Of a stretch of 44,195 bases of DNA, positions 17,045-26,000 are shown piece after piece (the first letter of the stretch is position 1; each line of letters starts with the position of its first letter). A model generated the notes under the pieces. It had not been told where the DNA came from. It ran no database searches and was given only the letters and a program-made list of their open reading frames with translations. The translations under genes were made by a program, and so were the position numbers. Source of the stretch: an uncultured Lachnospiraceae bacterium (GTDB lineage: Bacteria; Bacillota; Clostridia; Lachnospirales; Lachnospiraceae); assembly GCA_945949085.1 (NCBI GenBank), contig CAMFDJ010000024.1:1-44195 (forward strand), written 5' to 3'.

Positions 17045-18451
17045 CTATGGAAGGAGCTTGTACAGAACCTTGCCCGCTTCGTTTCTGGGCACCTCATCGA
17101 TAAACTCCACCCGGATTGCCCGGCTGTTGATATGTGTTTTCTCCGTGATCAGCGCTGCAACCGCATCACTTTGCTGCGCCTGCGTCATGTAAATCACCAT
17201 CTGTTCATCTGTTCCGCCTGCCACAACATCAAGATCCGGGAATTCTTTCTTTACCATACGCTCGATTTCATCTAAATTGATCCGGTTTCCAAACAGCTTC
17301 AGGAAACGTTTTTTTCGTCCGACGACATAAAAATAACCGTCCTCATCCATCTGCGCCATATCACCGGTCTCCAGTCTGCCACCGCGTTCATCCCCTTTTG
17401 CAAGGTCACTCCTGCGCTCGGCATATCCCAGCGTCACATTGGCGCCCTCATAGATCAGCTCACCAACGACACCCGGCTGTGTGATCGGATTGCCCTCTAC
17501 ATCTCCCAAAATAAATTTACCGCCCGGAATGGCAATTCCCATGCTGCCAAATTTCTCAAGTGCCTTCTCATAGGGCAGATACGCCATTCTGGCAGTCGCC
17601 TCCGTCTGTCCGTACATGACCACAAAGTGCTTCCCTTTTTCCACCGCATACTGCGCAAACTCCTTATGCAGCTCGGGTGACAACTTACCCCCCGCCTGCG
17701 TAAAGGTGCGGAGCGTCGGCAAATCCATCCGGAAGAACCGGATTCTTTTCAGCATTTCATACGTGTACGGCACTCCGCCAAAGGAGGTCGCCCCCTGTTC
17801 CTTGAAGAAATCCCAAAAACACTTTTCCAAAATGGAATGCGTTGTCAGAAGAACCGTTCCGCCCACAAGCACATGGCTGTTGATGATAGAAAGACCATAC
17901 GTATAGTTCATCGGCAGTGTTGTGATCGGTCTCTCTGTCTCATTCAGTTCCAGATAATCCGCAATAGACTGTGCATTTGCCTGAATATTGGTATAGCTCT
18001 GACGCACAAGCTTCGGGCTCCCCGTAGATCCGGATGTGGTAAGCAGCAGCCCCAAATCGTCATAGAGAGCCTCCTTGCAGTGATACTCTGTCCGAAGCAG
18101 GCTATATCCGCGATTTGTATAAACCGCAGAAAACTGTTCATAGCGCGTAAGCAGCTGCTCCGGTACATAGATATAATCCGGCTGATAAACGGTCAGAAGA
18201 TTTTCTGCCAGCGACTCTTCTATCTGTGCATCTATCATCAGTGGCACGATACCATTGTACAAAAAACTCAGATAACCGCTCATGCTGCCGATTGTATTGG
18301 TACAAAAGCAAAAGACAAGACTTCGTCCGCCGGCTGCCTGTCCCAGCTCCTTCGCACTTCGGGCAAGCTGTGCATAAGTCATGGTATCTCCGGTATCCGA
18401 TATTGCAGCAAGCCTGTCTCCATATTTTTCAAAGTCATTATAATATGCCAT
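17045..18451 (-). CDS. AMP-forming adenylation enzyme (acyl/aminoacyl-carrier ligase, DltA-like position)
   Basis: A 468-residue ANL-superfamily ligase. Core motifs: TTSGSTGSPKLV near 135-146 (A3), YGQTEATARM near 277 (A5), GELIYEGANVTLGY then TGDMAQMDEDGYFYVVGRKKRFLKLFGNRI near 361-390 (A7, A8), and the A10 Lys in EAGKVLYK near 464. It activates a carboxylic acid with ATP and loads it on the adjacent carrier protein. In the A4 region, where DltA and amino-acid adenylation domains have FD(L)S with an Asp binding the alpha-amino group, this protein reads YTYGLSIIN (about 183-191). A non-amino acid substrate is therefore more likely. AAGGAG lies five bases before the ATG. Confidence 0.85.
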   Translation of the reverse strand: MAYYNDFEKYGDRLAAISDTGDTMTYAQLARSAKELGQAAGGRSLVFCFCTNTIGSMSGYLSFLYNGIVPLMIDAQIEESLAENLLTVYQPDYIYVPEQLLTRYEQFSAVYTNRGYSLLRTEYHCKEALYDDLGLLLTTSGSTGSPKLVRQSYTNIQANAQSIADYLELNETERPITTLPMNYTYGLSIINSHVLVGGTVLLTTHSILEKCFWDFFKEQGATSFGGVPYTYEMLKRIRFFRMDLPTLRTFTQAGGKLSPELHKEFAQYAVEKGKHFVVMYGQTEATARMAYLPYEKALEKFGSMGIAIPGGKFILGDVEGNPITQPGVVGELIYEGANVTLGYAERRSDLAKGDERGGRLETGDMAQMDEDGYFYVVGRKKRFLKLFGNRINLDEIERMVKKEFPDLDVVAGGTDEQMVIYMTQAQQSDAVAALITEKTHINSRAIRVEFIDEVPRNEAGKVLYKLLP

Positions 18452-18480
18452 TTCTTCTCCTTGATCCGCTTTTTACATGA

Positions 18481-19842
18481 TTATTTCATAGCCGTAGTCT
18501 GATCGGCATTCACGCCCTCTGTATTCTCTTTCTGGAATAAAATCTTAAAGGTCAGCAGCATCAGTTTGATATCCAGCCAGATGGAGTAGTTCTCAATATA
18601 TGTCACATCGAGCTTGACCTTATCCCGCGGCGTTGTGTTGTATTTGCCATATACCTGCGCATATCCGGTCAGTCCTGCCTTCACCTTCAGCCTGAATGCG
18701 AATTCCGGCAATTCCTTTTCATACTGTTCAAAAATCTCCGGCCGTTCCGGTCGCGGTCCCACAAGAGACATGTCACCATTTAAAATATTGATGATCTGCG
18801 GCAGCTCGTCCAGATGGAGATTACGAATCACCTTGCCGACAGGCGTTACACGGCTGTCGTTTTTCATGGCAAGACGGGCTCCTTTTTGCTCCGCATCCAC
18901 CCGCATACTGCGGAATTTATAAATCTGGAACGGTTCTCCGTCCTTGGTCAGTCTGGTCTGTTTATAGATGACAGGACCACCGTCATAGAGCTTGATCGCA
19001 AGTGCGATCACCAGCATAATAGGCGACGCGATGACCGTACCGACAAGTGATATCACAATATCAAAAGCCCTTTTCACAAAAGCCTGTCCCACCGTCAGTC
19101 CCTGATTGCGGGACAAAAGAAGCGGCGTGTCAAACAGATGCATTTCATCAGAACCGATCAGCATCAGATCAGTCACCTTTGGTACCACATAGGTTCTGAC
19201 AGAATGCAGGAAACAATATTTGAGCACTTCGTTTCTTGGGTGTGATGCCGTCTCACAGATCATGACACCCTCGCATTCTCCGATCGCCTCTATGATTTTA
19301 TCCATTCCTTCGCTGACATGCACCTGCCTTGAAATAAAGTATTTATCCTTGCGGGAATTGATCTTTTTGATAAACTCCGTCGGTGTCTTTTCTCCATAGA
19401 CCAACAGGAGATTGCGCGGCGGATACAGCTTCATATAGAGCCATCTGCAGAAAAAGACCCAGATCAGTATCACAATCGTCTGCACCAGTGTCATGCCAAG
19501 CACAGGCGCAGGATTGACATAATCCCTGAAAATGATACAAAGCTCTACCACCAGCACCACATTGCCGCAAAACAGCGATAACAACTGGGAATAGATGACA
19601 TCAAACAGGCGAAGGTAGCCCACCTTGTAACCGCCATATAATTTGGTGAACAGAAGCAATACCAGAATGTAAATTCCGATAACAGCCCAGTTACCTCTGC
19701 GATAAAAACGCATCTTTCTTGGCAGAAGCTCCATATAGTAATGGTACCAGATCATACCAAATAAAAATGTGTGAATTGCCATCAGAACAAAGGATTCCAA
19801 CAGCGAAATCACTTTTTTGTAACGTTCTCTTTTTTTCATCAT
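18481..19842 (-). CDS. Polyprenyl-phosphate sugar-1-phosphate transferase (WbaP/CpsE type)
   Basis: A 453-residue polyisoprenyl-phosphate hexose-1-phosphate transferase. Four N-terminal membrane helices and a soluble nucleotide-fold region are followed from about residue 255 by the catalytic domain: RAFDIVISLVGTVIASP membrane re-entrant helix, QTRLTKDGEPFQIYKFRSM, the LDELPQIINILNGDMSLVGPRPERPE block with the catalytic Asp-Glu, and AGLTGYAQVYGKYNT. It starts polymer assembly by putting the first sugar phosphate on undecaprenyl phosphate at the inner membrane face. AGGAG lies three bases before the first ATG and six before a second ATG (19839). A six-base hairpin (about 19847-19869) sits right next to this ribosome site. 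Second gene of the operon. Confidence 0.88.
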   Translation of the reverse strand: MMKKRERYKKVISLLESFVLMAIHTFLFGMIWYHYYMELLPRKMRFYRRGNWAVIGIYILVLLLFTKLYGGYKVGYLRLFDVIYSQLLSLFCGNVVLVVELCIIFRDYVNPAPVLGMTLVQTIVILIWVFFCRWLYMKLYPPRNLLLVYGEKTPTEFIKKINSRKDKYFISRQVHVSEGMDKIIEAIGECEGVMICETASHPRNEVLKYCFLHSVRTYVVPKVTDLMLIGSDEMHLFDTPLLLSRNQGLTVGQAFVKRAFDIVISLVGTVIASPIMLVIALAIKLYDGGPVIYKQTRLTKDGEPFQIYKFRSMRVDAEQKGARLAMKNDSRVTPVGKVIRNLHLDELPQIINILNGDMSLVGPRPERPEIFEQYEKELPEFAFRLKVKAGLTGYAQVYGKYNTTPRDKVKLDVTYIENYSIWLDIKLMLLTFKILFQKENTEGVNADQTTAMK

Positions 19843-19930
19843 ACACTCCTATGCTGCAATACCCGGCATAGCAACTCCCCACTTATTCCGGAAACGGACG
19901 CACCTGCCATTCCTCCGATAACTTCCGATC

Positions 19931-20503
19931 CTACGCAAGATACTCCTTACGGTATGACGCAATGCCACCCCACTTTGTATCCTTCTCAGACAAAATCAGG
20001 TCCTCTTTTGTCATCCCCTCCGGAAGCGGCCACTGCACACCAATCTCCGGATCGGACCAAAGCAATCCTCCCTCATCGTTGGGATGATAGAAATCTGTAC
20101 ATTTGTACACGAACTCCGCATGATCGGAAAGAACGATAAAGCCATGTGCAAAATTCTTCGGAATAAAGAACTGTTTCTTATTTTCGGCAGATAACAATAC
20201 ACCATACCACTGTCCGAAAGTCGGTGAATCCTTTCGAAGATCAACTGCCACATCAAACACTTCCCCACTGATCACGCGCACCAGCTTGTCCTGCGGATAA
20301 TGAATCTGAAAATGCAACCCGCGAAGCACGCCTTTTTTGGAAGCAGACTGATTGTCCTGTACAAACTGACAGTCAATTCCCGCCTCCTTAAAATCATTGT
20401 ACTGATAGGTCTCCATAAAATACCCTCTGGCATCTCCGAACACTGTCGGTGTGATCACCTTCAATCCTTCAATATGACATGTTTCCACTGTGAATTTTCC
20501 CAT
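19931..20503 (-). CDS. rfbC: dTDP-4-dehydrorhamnose 3,5-epimerase
   Basis: A full-length 190-residue RmlC cupin. It shows DARGYFMETYQ near 24, QDNQSASKKGVLRGLHFQ with the catalytic His near 64, VAVDLRKDSPTFGQW, PKNFAHGF and the Tyr in TDFYHPNDEGG. It epimerises C3 and C5 of dTDP-4-keto-6-deoxyglucose on the way to dTDP-L-rhamnose. The partner genes rmlA, rmlB and rmlD are not in the window and are presumably elsewhere. It is the first gene after the promoter at 20599-20627, with AGAGG before the ATG, and suggests rhamnose in the polymer. A 3-epimerase-only variant making another deoxysugar cannot be excluded. Confidence 0.92.
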   Translation of the reverse strand: MGKFTVETCHIEGLKVITPTVFGDARGYFMETYQYNDFKEAGIDCQFVQDNQSASKKGVLRGLHFQIHYPQDKLVRVISGEVFDVAVDLRKDSPTFGQWYGVLLSAENKKQFFIPKNFAHGFIVLSDHAEFVYKCTDFYHPNDEGGLLWSDPEIGVQWPLPEGMTKEDLILSEKDTKWGGIASYRKEYLA

Positions 20504-20598
20504 TTTTGTTTCCTCTTTTCGATTTTCTTATCTTTTATATATCATGTAGTCTATCCAAATTTTGCCACTAAATGTGGTAGATATGCATACTTGTCTAT
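20504..20598 (-). other. 5' leader of the polymer biosynthesis operon
   Basis: About 88 bases of AT-rich leader from the expected start of transcription near 20592 to the rfbC ATG. It has a small hairpin (CCAC/GTGG, about 20565-20577). I recognise no riboswitch or antitermination element in it. Confidence 0.4.
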
Positions 20599-20627
20599 AT
20601 TATATGAAAATCCCTATATTTCGTCAA
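20599..20627 (-). promoter_or_regulatory. Sigma-A promoter of the rfbC-led operon
   Basis: Minus strand: TTGACG (20622-20627), 17-base spacer, TATAAT (20599-20604). Five of six and six of six consensus matches. The region upstream to about 20740 is very AT-rich, and a second weaker pair (TTGAGA, 19-base spacer, TATAAT) lies about 60 bases further upstream. Confidence 0.82.
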
Positions 20628-20788
20628 TTATATATTTTATCAAATCATTTCAGTTATTATAAAACAAATCTTTATGATTATCTCAATTGTTTCTATTATT
20701 TTTGTATACTTGTCGCACTTCATCTGCAAATGGTTGGACAGTAGACTGCGATAATCAGCCTGGCTTTTCAAAACCATAAACAGAGATA

Positions 20789-20822
20789 GAAACCCCGGAG
20801 AGTCGCACCTCTCCGGGGTTTC
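20789..20822 (-). terminator. Strong hairpin after the SGNH-Big2-Fn3 gene
   Basis: A perfect 14-bp stem (20789-20802 with 20809-20822) and a six-base loop, about 100 bases downstream of the stop at 20919. The stem is GC-rich and ends in TTTC, but the bases after it on the minus strand (TATCTCTGTTT) are only moderately T-rich. It probably ends or processes the upstream transcript and separates it from the polymer operon. Confidence 0.65.
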
Positions 20823-20918
20823 ACCTGGTCCATACATATGAACCCATTATCCTTCTTCAAAACCATACAGCACAGAACACAAAGCAGCGCAATGCTTTAC
20901 TATTAGATGAAAATAGCA

Positions 20919-22949
20919 TCATTTGATCGTGACAGTCGCTGCTCTTCCGTAATATCTTGTCTGATTCATTTTCCGATACGGTATCACCCGGTAAGAATAA
21001 GATTTCTTTTTCTGCACGGACCGGTCTGTATAGCCGGAAGCATCGCTCCCCTTTACCACAGCCAAAAGTTCATATGCCTGTTCATCCTTTGGTGAGCGAT
21101 AAATTTCGTAACCATGTGCACTACTGTTTTTCTTCCATGTCAGTCTGCACCGGTTCTTTCCGTCCCGCACACCCTGCAGCTTTTTGACGGATACCACCAT
21201 CGCTTTTACCGGCGCTGATACGGTTCCGTTACATAGCTGATTCGCATCACAAACCGCCTGCACCTTATAGTAATACCGTCTGTTTACGTGCGCTGTACTG
21301 TCCGTGTATTTTCTCCTTTTGGTCGTTGCGATACGCCTGTATTTTCCGTTCAATTTGACAGAGCGGTATATCGCATAACGCTTTGCCCCGGGTACAGCCT
21401 TCCATGATAAGGTAAGCGCTGCATTCTTTTCTTTCGCCGGCTGCGATCTTGCCACAGAAACAGTCAGACCCTTTACCGCACGACAGGATACATACAGGTC
21501 AAATTCCGCCCTATCGGCTGCATCCTGTCGGTTGACAACCGTAATATGTGTCATCCCTACCTTCTTTGCCGTGATTACTCCGCTCGGATCCACCATTGCA
21601 ATTTTGGGCCGGCTGCTCTTCCAGATTACATCATCAGCATCTCCGTCCGGCAAAATCTGCATGGTTTCTCCCATTCCTACCATATAATATTCCCTTGCAA
21701 ACGAAAGCGGTTTTGGCACATAAACCATACAATATGCCTGACAGCCATTGGCCGCCTGTGCGATGATGACTGCCTTTCCATTGCTTTTTGCCCGCAATCT
21801 TCCTGTTTCGGGATTTACCTCCACCACCTTGGAATCCGACGTATAAAATGTCACATCCAAAGGGCGCTGTCCCTCTTTTGTGGTAACAGACATGAAATCC
21901 TTTTCCCCCACCTGCAACACCATACTGCTCCGGTCCGTCACAATTTCATCCCGATTCAGTGCAATGATGGCATCCGCTTGTTCCTGCGTCATTGTGACAT
22001 TGCTCTGGCAGCTTACGTCCGTAACCGGAATTTCTCCGAAAATATGATAAAAAAAACTTGCTGCCATGATAAAGTAGCCATTTTGTGTCGGATGCTTGTG
22101 ATCAACCAAGTATAAAGGCAGCTCCGGATAGAACATGCTCACCCTCTGAAACTGCATTCCTGCCGGCACATAGTCGATACCATATTGTAAGGAAGCCTTA
22201 TAATAGGACATTGCCGCTTTTCTCTGCATTTCCCAGGCTGTATATGTATGACCTGTTTCGTCCGTATATCCATAGCCATGTGTCATATAAAGCAAAAGCT
22301 TTGCATTCGGTTGCAGAAGCTCTATCGTATTTTTTAATGACGTTAGGGCAGGTTGCATTTCTGTCTCGTAAGAAAAGGCAGAAATATGGCTTTGTTCCTG
22401 CAGAACAATATAATCCCAATCCTGTTGCAATAACAGTTTTCTTAAATCCTGATAATGCGTATTTTTCTTATTGGTCATCCCGGCATACATCTGCAGTTTT
22501 GCCCCGCCGTTAGCCAGTACCGTAATCTGCATTTTTTTGCCGGACTGCTCTGCCATCCGGGCAAGCTGTACACCGATGGAAAGACTGGATGCATCCATTC
22601 TGTTCCTTGTAAAGCTGTTTCCCACAAATAGAATTTTGACAGGCGGCATCTCATTTTCCGATACAGTGCTGCCCTGTTCCATACTATCCGACTCGGCATC
22701 CAAAACATCCACATCCTGCTCTGCCGGATCCTGTTTTGCTTCCCCTTGCCCTGTTTCGTTTTTGCTGACCGCGGTTGTCTGCAAATCATTCCCGGAAACC
22801 GCAGCGGCCGCGGCGCTGCCATCCTGCATGATGCCACCATAGGCAGTCACCACCGGACTTTTTCCCAAAAAACAACAGATCAGTAAGAGTGCAATCCTTC
22901 TTTGCCATTTACATTGTGTTATATATTTCATGTGCGAATCCCATATCAT
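20919..22949 (-). CDS. Secreted SGNH hydrolase with Big2-like and Fn3 domains
   Basis: A 676-residue exported protein. After a signal peptide (hydrophobic part about residues 19-30) and a low-complexity acidic/Gln linker, an SGNH domain starts near 105: ILFVGNSFTRNRMD supplies the nucleophile Ser and LVDHKHPTQNG near 283 the Asp-x-x-His. Then come two bacterial Ig-like (Big2) domains (about 325-475; EVNPETGRLRAKSNGKAVIIA and MVDPSGVITAKKVGMTHITVV) and two Fn3-like domains (about 485-676; GAKRYAIYRS, SAHGYEIYRS). Likely an extracellular esterase held at the wall by its C-terminal modules; substrate unknown. M7 (22931) is an alternative start giving a cleaner signal peptide. No clear own promoter; it may share the autolysin transcript. 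Confidence 0.78.
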   Translation of the reverse strand: MIWDSHMKYITQCKWQRRIALLLICCFLGKSPVVTAYGGIMQDGSAAAAAVSGNDLQTTAVSKNETGQGEAKQDPAEQDVDVLDAESDSMEQGSTVSENEMPPVKILFVGNSFTRNRMDASSLSIGVQLARMAEQSGKKMQITVLANGGAKLQMYAGMTNKKNTHYQDLRKLLLQQDWDYIVLQEQSHISAFSYETEMQPALTSLKNTIELLQPNAKLLLYMTHGYGYTDETGHTYTAWEMQRKAAMSYYKASLQYGIDYVPAGMQFQRVSMFYPELPLYLVDHKHPTQNGYFIMAASFFYHIFGEIPVTDVSCQSNVTMTQEQADAIIALNRDEIVTDRSSMVLQVGEKDFMSVTTKEGQRPLDVTFYTSDSKVVEVNPETGRLRAKSNGKAVIIAQAANGCQAYCMVYVPKPLSFAREYYMVGMGETMQILPDGDADDVIWKSSRPKIAMVDPSGVITAKKVGMTHITVVNRQDAADRAEFDLYVSCRAVKGLTVSVARSQPAKEKNAALTLSWKAVPGAKRYAIYRSVKLNGKYRRIATTKRRKYTDSTAHVNRRYYYKVQAVCDANQLCNGTVSAPVKAMVVSVKKLQGVRDGKNRCRLTWKKNSSAHGYEIYRSPKDEQAYELLAVVKGSDASGYTDRSVQKKKSYSYRVIPYRKMNQTRYYGRAATVTIK

Positions 22950-23056
22950 TATACGTATTCTCTTAATTTCTTTTATTTCTCCGTTTCCCTCTGCTTTGCT
23001 ATCTCTCCTACACGCGTCATGCAGACGAGCCGGGAATAGCGGTTTCTAAATAACTG

Positions 23057-26000
23057 CTAGTATTGCTTCAACTGCGAAATCATCTGCAAAATGGATGATC
23101 CGTAATTCTGCGCTGTCGCCCAGCCTTTCCCGTACGGATTGTCGGGAATACCCAGCCACTCCACATACGGAGCCGTGCCACGCGCCACGTAAGTAAATCT
23201 GGGATCTACGCAGGATTTGGTCAAAGGATCTTTGTTTGCATATGCCTTCAGATGCTGAATATGGGCTCTGATTCCGAGCGTCACGGTCGAGAAGCTGTTG
23301 CCCTTTGCACCTCCGCCTGTAGCACCGATTCCGGCAAAATTATACTGCTGGATATCCACATCGCCTGTGTAGCGCAGGAAATTGGTTTCCTTCATCGCCT
23401 GCACAAAAGCCACCTCCACGCGGATATTTTCAGCCTTGCACTCATTGTAATAGATGGTGCAAAACTTCTTTAAGGTAGATGCATCACTACCCGCATAATA
23501 CCCCGGATAGGAGGCATTTGCCTGATAATATGCCATCATCTGTGCAACCGTCACACCATTGGATCCGGTGATGGTATGATAGCCGTCCTCATTCTCAAAG
23601 TCATCCTCGGCATCGTCCCCATCCATCGCCTCATCCATCGCAAACTTTCCGCTTAAGATCCTTTCCGAAACGCCGTTTTTCAGCGTCACAGTCACCTGAT
23701 ATTTGTATGTACCTCCGACACCTTTATGATTTTTCGGATCAATCAGCGCTCTGTATTTTCCACTTCCCTGCGCTTTTGCCGTATAGGTGTATCTGGCTGA
23801 AGATTTTGAAGACGGCCATGCCTTAACCTCTACCTTGCTGACTGTAGAATTGGCACTGATGCTGCCCACATAGAGATAAGTACCTCCGGCGCTTCTCTCT
23901 TTTGTCGTTACCTTTCCGCCCTGTATGTCAGACACCGTAACCCGCTTCACTTTACCGACCTTTGTATATTTTCCGTTGCTGCCCTTCACATAAGCCTGAA
24001 TCTTATAAGTGCCGGATTTGGCAAGATCAGACACCTTCACGGATGCTGACCAGACGCCACTCTTATTTTTCGCATCATAGGTTTTTTTCTTTACCGCACC
24101 GCCTGCATGTGTCACGGTAAACCGCACACCCTTGACATTGACACCTATGCCCAGATTTTTTGCTGACAACTGCAGCTTTGTCTCCCTGGCTACAAGCTTT
24201 GCGGTAATCTGCGGCGCAGGTGCTTCGAAGGTATAATTGACCTTGCTGATCTGCTCCGAAATACCATTGCCGTCATCCGCTGTGACCGCAATCTGATATT
24301 TACCAAGCTGATACCCGAAATCCTTGAAATTCAAATCTGCATAATAATAGCTGCCTCTCATTTTGGCTGCATACGTTTTGGTCACTTTTTTTCCGGTCAG
24401 ATTTTTTACCTGAAACCGCACCTTTTTGATGCCGGAAGCCGACTGCACTTTGTTTGCCTTCAGCCTGAAGGTGCCTTTCTCCAGATTGATATTGCTGACT
24501 GTGACATTCCGAAGGGAAGGCCCGTCAATCGTAAAACTCGTCTGGCAGACCTTTTTGGTCTTTCCGTAATAGTTTTTAGAATAAGCGTATACCGTATACG
24601 CACCCATCGCCTTAAAATCGGATATCTGCAGGGTTGCTGTCCATCCTGCACTTTTCTGCTCAGCGTTTATCTTTTTGGAAATCTTTTTTCCGCCGCGGGT
24701 AGCAGAAACCTTGAAATACACATCTGCCGCTCCATCATTGCCACGCAGCGTCAGTGTCACCTTCTTTTGTGTGGTGGTCTTTTTGACCCTGATTGACATC
24801 CCGGAGGTATCAATCGCTGCCTCATCGATCGTAAACGTAGTAGATCGAAGCTGTGTTTTCCTGCCTGCCGCATCATAAACATACGCAATGACCTTATAGG
24901 TACCGACAGTCATATCATGATTGGATACGCTTCCCTTGACCGTATAGGTACCCTCTGTATCTTCATCCGCCTGTGCGGTGTACAGATAAGAAAGTGAGGT
25001 GTCCTGTGTCGGATATACCTTAAATACAACTTTATCGATACGCTCTACCGGCGTTGCGCCGATCAGATTGATCTGGAAACTGCCGTTGGCTCCGTCAATG
25101 CCGGTAACCGTCAAATCCTCCGCATCGTACTGCGTTTCCTCGGTTGAGAGGGAAAAGGCATTCGCAATACCAAGCGCATCTGCAATACCAAGCTTTTTCA
25201 GATTATCCTCACTCTTCAGAAAGGCCGCGTCAGACGCATTGGTCAAAAAAGCATGCTCCACGATAACTGCCGGAATGCCGACCTTTTTTGCACCTCTGAT
25301 CACGCCGTAATAATCGGCCAGAGAGCCGTCCGGATAGGTATCACCGGTTTTGGAGTTTTCGATTCGGATTCCTCTGTCGGAAAGGCCCAGCTTGACAAGC
25401 TGCTCCTGGATCTGCGCAGCAAGCGTCGAGCCCTTACTGCCGACCGAACTGTTATAATTGCTGTTTGGATAGAAGACCATGGCACCGCTCACATTTTTAT
25501 CTGCCAATGAATTAAAATGAATCGACACATAAGCATCCGCATTCACACTTTTGGCATCAGCCACTCTCGCACTGTTATCATCTCCGGAGGATAAGCCCGG
25601 ATGCGGGCACGCCGCCGTGGAACGTGACATATAGACTACCACGTTTGTATAGGTATTTGTCAGATATTCTTTACAATATTGTGCCACCTTTAAGGTGATA
25701 TCTTCTTCATTGATACCGTTGGCTCTGGCACCGGCATGCGCACTGTCATGTCCCGGATCAAGGAATATCACGACAGAACCTGCCTGCATACGCTCGCTGG
25801 CGATCACTCCGTCTGTCTCCTCTGATGTATCTGCCTTCGCCTTTGCCAGGGCATCTGCTATACCCTCCGAAGCACCGGACAGATCAGTTACATCGATGCT
25901 AAGCAATCCTTCCATCTCCGTACTGTCTGCGCCGCTGTTCGCCTCGCCGGCAACCTGCTGTGCATCGAGCCCTGCCTCTCCTTCTCCGGAAAAGGACTCT

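Noticed and set aside
14372..18451. Annotation as a canonical dlt operon
   Set aside because: The ligase lacks the amino-binding Asp, no dltD is adjacent, and a thioesterase is present.
22943..22950. TATAAT at the SGNH-Big2-Fn3 gene start as a -10 box
   Set aside because: It overlaps the first ATG and has no -35 box at a usable distance.
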